Made by a program: the position numbers and the translations under genes
Part shown: one piece after another, positions 32,401-43,400 of the stretch
Layout: every line of letters begins with the position of its first letter
Position numbering within the stretch: position 1 is the first letter of the stretch
Assembly: GCA_018881555.1 (NCBI GenBank)
Contig: JACAXG010000310.1
Location: forward strand, 139,584 to 203,583
DNA length: 64,000 nucleotides
Origin: Amblyornis subalaris
Lineage: Eukaryota; Chordata; Aves; Passeriformes; Ptilonorhynchidae
Direction: 5' to 3'
The notes under the pieces: generated by a model
Databases searched by the model: none
The model's input: only the letters and a program-made list of their open reading frames with translations
What the model was told of the DNA's origin: nothing

Positions 32401-32406
32401 TTTATT
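32401..32406 (-). terminator. RAB17: RAB17 polyadenylation signal
   Basis: AATAAA on the minus strand (TTTATT on plus) lies about 365 bases past the RAB17 stop. It implies a 3'UTR spanning roughly 32385-32769. The end lies about 550 bases from the PRLH 3' end, so the genes converge without overlap. Confidence 0.65.
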
Positions 32407-32769
32407 TGCAGCCTGGGTGCAAAGCGGGATGCTTTAAGAAAGAAAGTTAAACCCTCCCTTCTCAGATGGGAAGGGAGACGCAGGGATGCAGCTGGGGGTG
32501 GGAGGATGTCACCTGTCAGGGTTGGTGGCAGTGTTCCTGGCAGGTCGTGCTCTTCTCTGGAAGCTTGGTGGAAGACACCCCTGTGCTTTATCTCNTGGCT
32601 GAGGATAGAAGTAGAGGGTTGCAGTGCACCCAGGATGGGTTCTGAACTCGCTCTGAGAGGGAGAGNGTGGTCAGGCTGAGCTGCCCCTGCATCTCTGAGT
32701 CCCCCGTGCTTTGTCACCGCCCCTCGTGGAGGCTGAGTCCAGCCCTGCTGAGTCCAGAGTGTCACATCC

Positions 32770-32876
32770 TCAGCTCCGGCAGCACCTCGTCCTCGTCCTG
32801 CTCTCCCTCAGGTCGACAGTCGCACGTGGGGATGGGCTGGATGCCTTCTCTTTTTCCCTCCTCAGGAGCTCTTGGA
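32770..32876 (-). CDS. RAB17: RAB17 coding exon 5
   Basis: Encodes the C-terminal tail from [12 protein letters not shown] to RCCRS, with stop TGA at 32772-32770. The human tail contains VAQELLQRS and ends KCCAH. The acceptor is gtttcctcctag. The hypervariable tail is basic and ends in the geranylgeranylation cysteines. Confidence 0.92.
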
Positions 32877-34685
32877 CTAGGAGGAAACACAATGCAAGGA
32901 AGGGCTCTTTTCTCCTGCTGGTGGTGTGGGATGCAGTGGCCACCCTGTGTCCCACCCAAGGGGACTGTCCCACAGCTCCCTAAACAGCTCAGCTGGGGAC
33001 ACCATTGCACCTAGACTGGACATGCAATAAATAACTAATGCAAAATAAAACTGTGGCTCTGGGAGAAGGCCTGAAGGCCAGCTCTGATGTTGGAGTATCC
33101 TGGGATGGATCCGNCCATGGTTCACCTGCCTCTGCCCCCACCTAGAGCCATCCCATAACTCACCCAGGGCCATGAAGACATCATTAACTTGATGGTTGGA
33201 TTTTGCCGATGTCTCCATGAACAGGAGGCCTTTTGTTTGTGCAAACTCTTCCCCCTCCTGAGTGGAGAAAGCAGAGTTATTCCCCCAGCCCCCTCTGGGG
33301 CTGCTTGTTCGGTTTTATGGTGGCGTTTCACGGCGGGACAAGAATTGTACGGGGACTTCGGAGGTGTCCGAAAACCCTTTAAACTCTTGGCTTTCCTTGG
33401 ACATATCCCAGTGTTTTTGTGGGGGGTGATGAGGGAACCCCAGGCACCCACCTCGGTGGTGACCTCTCGCTCAGCAGCAAGGTCTGTCTTGTTGCCCACC
33501 AGAGCAACGACAATCTCATCAGGAAGGAATCTCTTCTCCAGCTCCGCCAGCCACAGCTTTGCTCTGCTGAGCGTTTGCTGGAGAGACGGAGACAAAACCA
33601 CCCAGTGAGCTGGTTTTGATTTAACCCCTTTGTCTCACACCAAGCTGGATGGCTGGCAGAGGTGTGCTGGGGAGGTTTTGGTCGCCCCTCTCGGCAAAAC
33701 AGGCCACCAGCCCTCAAACACCTTTAGGGATAAATCATCCTTGGATGGGATGCATCCTTTCCACTCTGCCACCGCCATCTGGGCATCTCTGCCCCGCCAG
33801 TGCTGCTGCTGCAGCATGGCATGGCATGGCATGATTCCAGCAGGGATGGGCTCAGCGTGCCCTGCCTTACCTTGTTGGCAATGTCATACACGAGGAGGGC
33901 GGCGTGGGCATCCCGGTAGTAGAGGTGGCAGACGCTCTGGTACTTCTCCTGGCCCGCCGTGTCCCAGAGCTCCAGCTTGACGGTGGCCTCCTCCAGGCTG
34001 AGTGTCTGTGTGAAGAAGGAGCCTGCAGGCAAGATGCAGGGGGCATGGTCACTTGGAGCAAGAGCCGAGAGCTCAGATCCCCTGCCATGAGGCCAAAGGG
34101 TTAGTGATGATGTTCTCAGGCACAGAATCTGGGGGGGAACTCCTTGTGGTGACCGGCACCGGGCTGATGTGGCCCTTCCTGGCAGCAGATTTGNGGGAAT
34201 GACACCAGGTTTAATGCTGGATAACTCTGAGCTTTGCAGAATAGCCCCCAGACAGAGACACCTCCACCTGGCTGGTGGGTCAGAGCTGTGAATGGGAATA
34301 TGCACTGCAAGGGCCCCTGGTGGAGGGAAGACTCCATCCCTGCTCCTGGGGAGCCAGGGACTNGGAAAGGGGGAAAGCTCCACGGCACCTTGCTCTTTGG
34401 TTACAGCCTGGTGCTGAGGAAATGGGCTGCNGAGGTGTGAAGGGGGAGGTCTCCTGCATCCCACCCCGCTGCAAGGAAGTGCATCAGGCCTGGTCTCTCG
34501 TCCAGAGGCATCAAAGCCACTCACTCACATCCCACGGTCGGCAGCAGCTCCCTGAAGGAGTTTTTCACGTATCGATAGGCCAGGCTTGACTTCCCCACGG
34601 ACATGCTGCCCAGCAGGACCACCTTGAACATGTAGGAGGGACGAGGCCCCTCCAGGGAGGTGCCTGGTGTCACTGTCTGTGCCAT
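32770..34685 (-). CDS. RAB17: RAB17 small GTPase, complete gene, five coding exons
   Basis: RAB17 is a Rab GTPase of epithelial recycling endosomes and dendrites, also implicated in melanosome release. Coding exons in transcription order: 34685-34529, 34022-33871, 33577-33452, 33257-33164, 32876-32770. They sum to 636 nt, 211 residues (human 212), with consistent phases (1, 0, 0, 1). G1 is GSMSVGKS (26-33), switch I Thr is in LLPTVG (T50), G3 is WDTAGQE (72-78), G4 is NKTD (132-135) and G5 is ETSAK (160-164). The C-terminus CCRS carries the di-cysteine prenylation site; human ends CCAH. Met28 occupies the Ras Gly12 position, where human RAB17 has Gly. The first in-frame ATG fits the human MAQ start. 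Confidence 0.96.
33164..33257 (-). CDS. RAB17: RAB17 coding exon 4
   Basis: Encodes [20 protein letters not shown] and NHQVNDVF, including the G5 motif ETSAK. Acceptor ccactcag, donor GTGAGT, ending in phase 1. Confidence 0.95.
33452..33577 (-). CDS. RAB17: RAB17 coding exon 3
   Basis: Encodes residues 104-145, with the guanine-specificity motif NKTD in [16 protein letters not shown]. Acceptor gtctctccag, donor GTGGGT, phase 0 at both ends. Confidence 0.95.
33871..34022 (-). CDS. RAB17: RAB17 coding exon 2
   Basis: Encodes residues 53-103, with [20 protein letters not shown] and [10 protein letters not shown], matching human RAB17 closely. Acceptor cttgcctgcag, donor GTAAGG, ending in phase 0. 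A (CATGG)n run of about four units lies just past the donor at 33815-33834. Confidence 0.96.
34529..34685 (-). CDS. RAB17: RAB17 coding exon 1
   Basis: Encodes residues 1-52 with the P-loop. The exon itself likely begins at 34705 after acceptor gatcacttgcag, leaving 20 bases of 5'UTR and implying a non-coding upstream exon. Donor GTGAGT after GGA T (phase 1). Confidence 0.94.
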
Positions 34686-34705
34686 GTCCCGCAAGGAAAC
34701 CAACT

Positions 34706-37049
34706 CTGCAAGTGATCCCGGGATCAGCCGAGCCTCCCGCAGCAGCTCCCGACCGGCAGCAGCAGGGCAGGTGGGATTTCACTTCAAAACAGGCTGGAAT
34801 AAAATCATTAATATCATTAATTGCAAATTTAATAATACAGCAAAGCATCTGCCACTGTCAGTTATGACCAGAAGGTGGAGATCTTCAGGAAGAAACTCCA
34901 TGCAAGAAGCCTCCNTGGATGTAGACAAGGAGATTGGTGCACCTCTTTTAAGGGGAGAAGCTGGAGGAATTTCCTGGCAGAGGGAAACCCCTTCTGGCTG
35001 TGCCTTGCTCTCCAGCACGCCTCCTTCCCCAGAGTCCTGGTGAAGAGCTTAGGCTGATGTCCCACATTTATTGTNGGTGCTGGTTAGAAGTTATATCAGG
35101 AGAGCCCCGGGAGTGAGAGGCCCTGGCCTGAGCACCCGTGAGGAGGAGCAGCACTCCAAGCAGATGCTCCTGAGCCATGGGTAAATAAACCAAGCCCGTG
35201 GAGTGTCACACCCACGTCACCAGAGGTGCCCAGGGAGGGCAGGGAGACACAGACCAACAGTGGTTGCCTCAAACCTGACTCGAAGAGAGCTGCTGCAGAG
35301 CTTTGCCTGTACCCTGGGAAGAGGCTGGTCAGTGGGAGCCCTCCTGGGGCCAGCCAGAGAGCAGGGACCTGCAAGACTTAAAATGAGGATTTGGTGCAAT
35401 TTCTACCTGGGGCTTAGGAATTAGGTGTGTGGAACTTTCCTGGTGAGCAAGAATTACCTTTATAAAGATACCTACNGCAGTACTAGCAATGGGGCTCCCT
35501 GCTCTCTGCAGCTCCCTTCCCTGACAAAAGCCCCTTGTTCCCGAGAGCTGCTCATCCCACGTGTCTCCTTTATTTTGCCTGTCCTCCCTCTGCAGTCTGG
35601 CAGGCTCCAGACCTTTAATTCTTCATTAAGGCTGTCATTAAGAGCGTTCCTTGGCTGAACCCAGGTCTGTCTCTTTAGATGCAAGTAGTTTTACTGCTGG
35701 GCGAGACGGGCTTTAATTCCCTTAAAAAACACAGGTAACATTATCTCCCTCAGCTTGTACAGCCCTGTGATGAAGAGCAGGATCATAATTTGTGCACAAC
35801 GGNTAGTCAGTTGTATGTTTCAAGCAGGAAAAAGATAAACCCTGTGGCACAGCATAAATGTGCTCCTTATGGTATTGATTACATAGATTTGCCTCTTTGC
35901 AGGCTGGAAATAAGGCTGCCATCCATTCTGTGCAGTTACTGTCGGTGATAAGCCATAAAACTCTCTGAGGAAGCAAGAAGCTGCTTGAAAAACACCCAAG
36001 ATTGTCTGTATTAAACCCAGTTTCTCATCATTTCCCTCTGCTGCTCTCTGTTCAACCTTAGAAGGTTGGGTTGATGCTGAACAAAACTCACCTGAGATCT
36101 ACTGCAATTTCTTTTGCCAAAGCTCCTTNGAAACAGTGACACAGATTGTTTCTCACTTCCTAACAGAGGATTAAACATCTCTGCACCCGCNAAATTGTGT
36201 TCAGCATTTTTAACCTGGGCTGGAGGGATCCTGGTATATTTATTTTCAGAAGATAAGCCTTTTATTTCCAAAGGAAAGCAGTAAAAAAAAAAACAGAAAA
36301 AGAAAAGTAATGCATACCTTTGGAGATGGAGTCACCGAGAAGTCTTAAGACTCAGTTTAACTTCCTAGGAAATTAATTTTGTTTAAGTGTAATGATATCT
36401 AACTGATGCCTAAGCTTTTCTAGGTTCTAAAACCATTAAAGACATTTACTGAGCTTCTTCAGTGAACCAGAACCACACTTAATGAGCTCCTTGGAAAAAT
36501 ACAGGATTTCAACACTTAACGGTGTAAGTCTGCAGTATTTAACCCTGCAGTTTTTGGACATGACACTTTAGGTTCTTCCAGATTTAGACACTTAATTTTT
36601 CCCCTCACNCAAGATAACTGCCATGCACCTACCTCCCCAATTAACTTTTAGCATTGAGCTCAAAGTTCTCCTGTGCTATTGGGAGCCTCCTCCCGCCTGC
36701 TTAAGCTCTGGATTAAGGAGGAGCGTGGCCACTCGGAAAGCTCACTTAAGCCAGGGTTACCAGGGGACACAAAAATCCCAACCGCAAAGACTTAACGTGT
36801 AAATATTAGTTTGACACAGCGCTGATTTCTCAGAGCAAGCAGCTCTCCTCAAGGCGAAGGGGAAGGGAATGAGGATCATTAACCACGCAGGGAAATAAGG
36901 CAGCAATAAACGGGACCGCCCTGGGCTGTGGGAGAGACCGGGGCTCTGCCGAGACCTTCCCAGCTCCTCTTGGGCTGCCTGGCAGGGTGGGGGTAGGGCA
37001 GAGCGCTTCCTAAGTCTCACTAAAACCTCTTCTTTTGGGCAGGGAGTCG
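34706..37049. other. RAB17 5' flank or 5'UTR intron
   Basis: No coding exon was found. If RAB17 has an upstream non-coding exon, as the acceptor at 34706 implies, it lies here or in the following CpG-rich block. A CACGTG E-box is at 35558-35563. Confidence 0.5.
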
Positions 37050-37400
37050 CTGAGGATTGTGCCTTGGATGNGAGGCTGCTCCGCGAGGATGAGAGCCCGT
37101 CCGGAGCTTGTCTGGGAAAGGCACCTCGGAGAGGGCGGGTCGGGGCTGCCCGGTGGGGAATTCCTGAGCGGAGGATGCCTTTACCTTCCCGAAGCCTTGC
37201 TCTGCTCCCAGGCTTCCGGTCCTTGGTGTCAGGGGTGCGGGGACCGCGGCCCCANGCGTCCGTCCGAGCCTGTCGGCGCCGGGAGCAGGGAAAAGCGAAA
37301 GCGGCGGTGTCAAAGGGGAGCGGCAGCGGCGGAGCCGTGACCCTTAGACCTGACACCAGGGCTAAGGTCCGGCAGGACGGCACGAGGCTGATGTCACCGT
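37050..37400 (-). promoter_or_regulatory. RAB17: CpG island, candidate RAB17 promoter
   Basis: About 350 bases dense in CpG, with GC-box-like gggcgggtcgggg at 37134-37146, within otherwise AT-rich DNA. It lies 2.4 kb upstream of the first RAB17 coding exon. No other gene starts nearby, so it is the best candidate for the RAB17 first exon. The strand is inferred, and it could also be a distal enhancer. Confidence 0.4.
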
Positions 37401-40400
37401 GGCCATGCCCCCAGCACCCCTCCGGCCATCCCTCCCTCCTCCTCTCCCTACTTCCTATGCCGGGCTCTGGCGGTGGATGGACGNACGGACGGACGGACAC
37501 AGGNATGAATGGGTGGGGTTTTCCCTTTGTCTTGAGGTCCAAGACCAGCCCGGCTACCTGGGGAATGAGGGGTAAAACGCTTCAGCTGATGAGCTTGGGA
37601 GGTACAAAGTGAGGAAAAACAGAGCATTTTACTGCCTGTTGATTAAGGTAATAGCTGGTTACCCCAGGCAGCTGGGGCTTAGTGTTTCGAAGAAGGTGGC
37701 TCTTGTTAAAGCGTTAATATCTTGAGAGAGAGAAATCACAGCATGTTATATAGTGATAACGGGTCTGGAGTGAGGACGGGAAGATCTGATAATGAAACAT
37801 CTAAACGAAAATAATTCTGTGTTTCTGCCACTCGTCGTAGTCAGTGTCTTTCCTTCAAGTTAAGAGATCTGGAAATGAAACAGACTTTACAAAATCTAGT
37901 CCTAATAGTTACAGGGAACAGGGTGAAAAGCAGAAGTCCCACAAGAAAGCTTAAAAACAATGTCATCCTAGTTTTGAAATGAAAAATGTGTCTTGTGACT
38001 TCCAAGGCCTAAGCACTGCAGTTCAATTATTTCCCATTTCAATGAGGAAAAGCCATGTACACTTTACCTTCCCAGGTCCTTCCCATCAGCTCTGCAGAGG
38101 CTAGAACAGGATTTGGGGCTCATATNAAGGCGATTCCTAACAACCCTATGAATATATATAATTTTTTCAGCCCAGAAGCAGTTTAATGTGCTCCCACCCC
38201 TTTCTTACAACTTTTTTTCCCAAATGAGCTGACTTAAAGCCTTATTTTTTTTCCAGGGCTTTGGATCAGTCAGTTCCTCAGCGCAAGTCTCTGTGACCCT
38301 GTGCACAGTTGCTCTGGCACAGCAAGGGGGTAGAAAGGTGTTTCGGGATTTTGGAAGGGCTGGGAGCGTGGATACCTTGGGCTGGGATGGCTACAACAGA
38401 AATGCTGTCCAGCTCCTGGTGAGCCAGACCCCACTAGAGGGCACAGCTCATCTACCATTTCAGACATCGAGGCTGTTGCTCCCCAGTCTCGTGTCTGAAC
38501 TGGACAGCCAAACAGACACCAGCCCGTGAGAGAGACGGACTGAGGTCTCCTGCCAGAAGGGTGTCTGGACAAACAAGCTTCTCTTGTTCTCCTTTTCTTT
38601 GTTCTCCAAACAACTGGAATGTGAACATCTCTGATAAGCACTGTTGCAGTGCCAGGGAGCCAGAGGTTTTCCCCACATCTCTCTGCTTGCCTGCTTGTTG
38701 TGAAGGAGAATGCCTTGTAGTCCACGATGCTCAGGATGAGACCTCAGGACAGGTCTGGCCACAGAAGTGGTATGGATCAAATACACCTGGAACCCCCTTG
38801 TAGTCATCCCCTCACTGCTCCACCTCAGCCTTTTTCTCCGATTTTTAACTCTGAAGGAAAAGGTGACGTGACAGTGGTGCAGGAATGCCAGAGCAGGTCA
38901 AAATAAAACTCCTAGACTAAGCACACAAGAATAATTCCAATAATCTTGTATTTCTGGCCTTGCCTGCTGTGTAACTTTGGGCAGAAAGCCTCTCCTTCCC
39001 CCTTTCTCTGAGTTAAAGGAGGCACAGGGACACAGATCTTTGTGGAGCAGTTTGGGAGCCCCTGGAGGGTTCTTTTTCAGTGGTTGTGCAGCAGTTGGTT
39101 CTCCCTGACTGTGACTGCTGTGAGGAAGCATCGATACAGGCACTGTAAATCATTCCTTGCTCAAGGAGGAGTGGTTGTGTGGAAAAGGCAGCAGGGTCTG
39201 GCAATAAAGGCACTACCCTGAGCTGAAATCAGACTGAAATCTCAGGTTTGCTGCTTATTTGCTGTCTGCCTCTGGGAAGAGTTTTTTTTCCTCCCCTGAT
39301 TTGTTTCTCCCACTCCCCTTGGCTCATCCACATGGATTCTACTCTCATTTCTTATTTTTTCAAGCAGAAACACCTGAAACCATGGGAAGCAAAGTGAATT
39401 CAAAATAATNGATCCGTCCAGAGGTCGCAACAAATGATTTTCTCAAGGCTGTTTGCCATACCTGTGCTGTTAAACGTGCAATCCCTTGTTTNAGTGCTGG
39501 TCTTCACAGAAAACATTGGTAAGGAGTTAAATCACAGGGGCCTGGCTTGGAATGGAAATGTTTAAAGTGCCCTGGTCTTTGCTGTTTCTCCTTTTCTGTG
39601 TGTGATGAAGTAATGAAGACCCAGGGTAGCCCGCTAGAGATCATACAGGCAAGGTTTGTCACCGCTGTCTTGGAGCATTAAAAGGTCATTTTGTCANTTT
39701 TGAGAGGAGGAAGGGTTGTGCCTTTGCAAATGAAAAAAAAGATTATCTCACTGTAACACTGATGAAAAATTAAGAAATATTTTCAGGATTGGTGGAGCTA
39801 TAATGGTGAACAGATCATTTACACCGTGGCTCAAAACTGTGAGCCTGCCCTGAACTGCTTCAGGCCTCTAAAATGCTCATCTTCCGGTATTAATTATTAA
39901 CGTTGCTAAAACACTCCAGAGATTGGCCTGGAAACATTAAACAAGCTCAATATTAATAGCTCCCAGATGATAAGTGACGGTGAACATTAGCATGTGTTAA
40001 AGACCGAGGAGGGAANATAACCACTGACTACAATAAACATTCGAAGCCTGGTGGCGTTGAATTACAAAAAGAATACAAGTGCGAACCACAAGAAAGGCTT
40101 TCCTCCAGCGTTAGCGCTGGAAGAGACAGGTGAGATTGTTTGCACCTCCGAAGTTACCCTTGACAGGTCACAATAAATAGCCCTGAGGAACGTGCCGAGG
40201 TTCTTGCCGTGTGTGTAATAAGTAAAGCGCAGCTTGTGTGAGAGGTAAATGTACGTGGCTTGCTGGGGCGAAAATGTCTGCATTGAACACTTTGCTTATC
40301 TCAAACTCCACGTTCTCTTTTCCCAGCGGACCTTGGCCGGGAGGATCCCCCTCCACGAGTCCAGCCCACCTCGCCAGGAGAGCTGCCCTGCGGAGACCTT

Positions 40401-43400
40401 TGGCTCTAGGTTGGGTCCCCGACTTCAAAGGAAAAGCCGGCTCCTGAGGGCCGTGGAAAGGAAGGAAACGGGGCTGTGAAATGAGAGACATCCTTATCTA
40501 ACAAGGTGCGGGTTTGGCAGCGTTCGACATGATTAAAGCATTTAAGCACTCTCTCTCCCGCGTGCAGGGGCTGGTGTCTACCGTGAGCTCCGCGTGCTGC
40601 TGTTCTGCCAGTGGGGATATCGCATTTGGGATGGACCTTGACNTGTGAGAAAAGCTTGGTGGCAACTGGCCAGCTGGCTCCAGCTATCGGTGTGGGACTG
40701 GCAGAGTGATCACACATGTTCACTTAGGAAACCAGGCTAAAAATNGGCTGTAAAGTGGTACCTTTCCAAGCAGAGGGCTCTAGAGGAGCCAAAAGTTGCT
40801 CCCAGCTCAGCAATCTCCCCCAGAAGAGTTTAATCTCTCCGTGTTTGCAATGCAGTTGTATTAAATGCAACTGNAAATGGTTTGCCCGTGCTTGGAAAGA
40901 GAAATATTTAAGCAGTGCTATCTAGCACAGACTTGAAAAGCTGATGTGGGTGTGAATGTAAGTTTAGTTTCCCTGAAGTCCCCACCCAGCTTTTGGGGAT
41001 GCATAGCCCAGAAAACTCCACAGGGCATTTTATGACAGGTTTTGCCTCTCCATGGCAGCCAGGTCTGTGGCCACAGCACAGTCTTGCTTTTTTCAGGTCA
41101 CATCTAAACGTTTGGCTGGTTTTCAGTTGGTTTTTCGTCTCAGGCACTGGGTGTTACAGGCATGGTCTGTACAGGCACAAGAATAGAAATTATTTCATCA
41201 GTTTGAGCCTGAGTAACCTCGTTTGAGGCCAGATGCTGCTGGAAGAGTTGTAAAGCTTGGGCAGAGGTGAAACGAGTCATCTGTTGCCAATAAACTTCGA
41301 AAGAAGAGAGATGCCTCAAGGGGNGGGAACCATTATCTGCTGTTACGTAGAGCAACCCCTTTTATAATTGAAAAATGTATTAAAAATTATTTTGGGAATT
41401 TCTAATTAGTTGAGTTGAACCACTAATGCTCTCCGGATGTTTCGGAAACTTAAACCAGTAACTTCCCCAAAAGAGGCCACGCAGAGAAGTGTCTTTCCTG
41501 CCTTTCCCCTCTGCCACCACAGCTCCAAGGTCGGGGAGGATGAAAACCTCCGCAGAAATNGAAGTTGAGCAACAAAGGCGGTGCCTGTCAGTCCCTGGGG
41601 AGGTGCCTCCTTCTAACAGTGCCCAGACATCCATGGCTTAAGGCTGGGAATCCTGTAATAAGGAGTTATATAGCGAGTAGCTGTCCCTAGGGAAAGGCCC
41701 AGCTAGGATAGGCAGAAGGCAAAAGGAAGGAAAAGCAGAGGCCATCCTACTCCCGCCTCTGGCATCTTGTTTCCAGCATGATCCTTGACAAGTCATTCAG
41801 CTGGCTGTGGAGGTTGGTGGTTTCCAGATGCAAGCACACATTTGGCTTNCTGTCCAGTTTGGGGTATTCAGTGCTTTATCTATCTATTGATTGATTTATT
41901 CACTGTTTTTACAGCAGCTGAAACAGAAGGGTTGAAGGGTTCAGCAGCAACTCATTGTGTTCAGCGGGGGGGGGGATTTTTCTTTTAATTGTTGCTGCAA
42001 TGGGAGGGAAAACGAAACACTGCAGACTTTGACAACACTTGCCCGACTGTTTTGGCTCTTTGCTGATGGAGAACAGAGGAGCTGATTCCTTGACATTCCT
42101 CCAGGGAAGGATCAGAAGGGGTTTAGTGCCATAATAATTACGCTGTGGAAAAGCCNGCGGGAAAATGGCAGAGCACAGAACCTGCTGCAGGGCTGNGATG
42201 GATGAACTGGGTTGGGATGCNCGATGAGGCAGAGGGCAGGGAGACCACGCTGGGCACGTGAGTCAGTCCCATATGCCATTCNTCAGCCACTCTGCACGGA
42301 AAACCGGGAATGCTGTGGATGCCAGAAAAATGTGTTATGATTCAAAATCAGACGCACCAGCTCTAACACGCTGTAACATCCGATATGTTTTGTCTCCGTT
42401 TCCTCTGATGTTTTGTTACCAGTATCATCTTCCACTTCCCAGTTTAGGCGAAGTTCTTTATTTCAGGAAACTATAATGACCTGCCTTCCTGCCCTACCGG
42501 CGATTATCCCAGCTGGAAGGCGAAATCCTTTAGCACCAGCACGGCTTACTTTAGGAAAGCCGGGAATTGTTAGCTGACACCGCTGCTGTTCTGTGTGGGT
42601 GGGCGACAGGAGAGGTGACAGGAGGTGGGGGAGGGACGCACANCTTGGGAGCATAGAGCAGAACCATCAGACATCACACAGGTGCTCTTCTGTCTGATGG
42701 CAAGTGGCTGGAAGCATTCCCTGAGAACAGGCCAGGCAATTTTTCATTTTGCTGTGGAACAGGTGAGTGGAAAATACCTCTTCCCTGACAAGCATGAAGG
42801 GTGGTTTGAAGCAGAGCACGGCTTTCCGTGCTCGAGAAGAGGGAGGGTTTGCCTCTGATTTGCGCCTTGGGTGAATCCGGGTAGATTTCCGCAGGGACAA
42901 TAAANGGCACCTCCTTCCCCTCTTCCGCTCCAGCTGAGGGAGCTTTAGCTGTGATGTGGTTTCCCATAAACTCTTCCAAAAGCATGTTCATACGGCGTTT
43001 TACGGAACACTATGACTAATTAGCGCAAGCACTTGGTCTTTTACAAACAATNGCTTGTTTTTAGACCGTGTGTTGTGGCTGTGTCTCACCCCAGTCCGAA
43101 ACAACCGGCGTTTCAGAAGATCTGGAGGGCCCGATCGGAAAATGTGGCTCAGCTTAATGGGAGTGGATGAGGCCACGCGGCATGGAGCAGAAAAAACAGG
43201 GGGAAACTTGTAGCAAGGCCATGTGATTCCTCACTCTCGTGTCTCCGGGCTGTCAGTGGGGCGAGGACACAGGAAGGACTGCAGCAGGAATGCTTTGATG
43301 CATTAATCCCAAAGTGATGCAGGGTTAGTTCCTCAGCTGCTCCAGCTGATGTAATGCATTGTTTGCACCGAAGCCAGCCCGATTTTGTCTGGCTGAAGGA

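Noticed and set aside
34683..34703. Upstream extension of RAB17 by six residues
   Set aside because: The codon at 34703 is TTG, not ATG. The first true ATG, at 34685, matches the human MAQ start.
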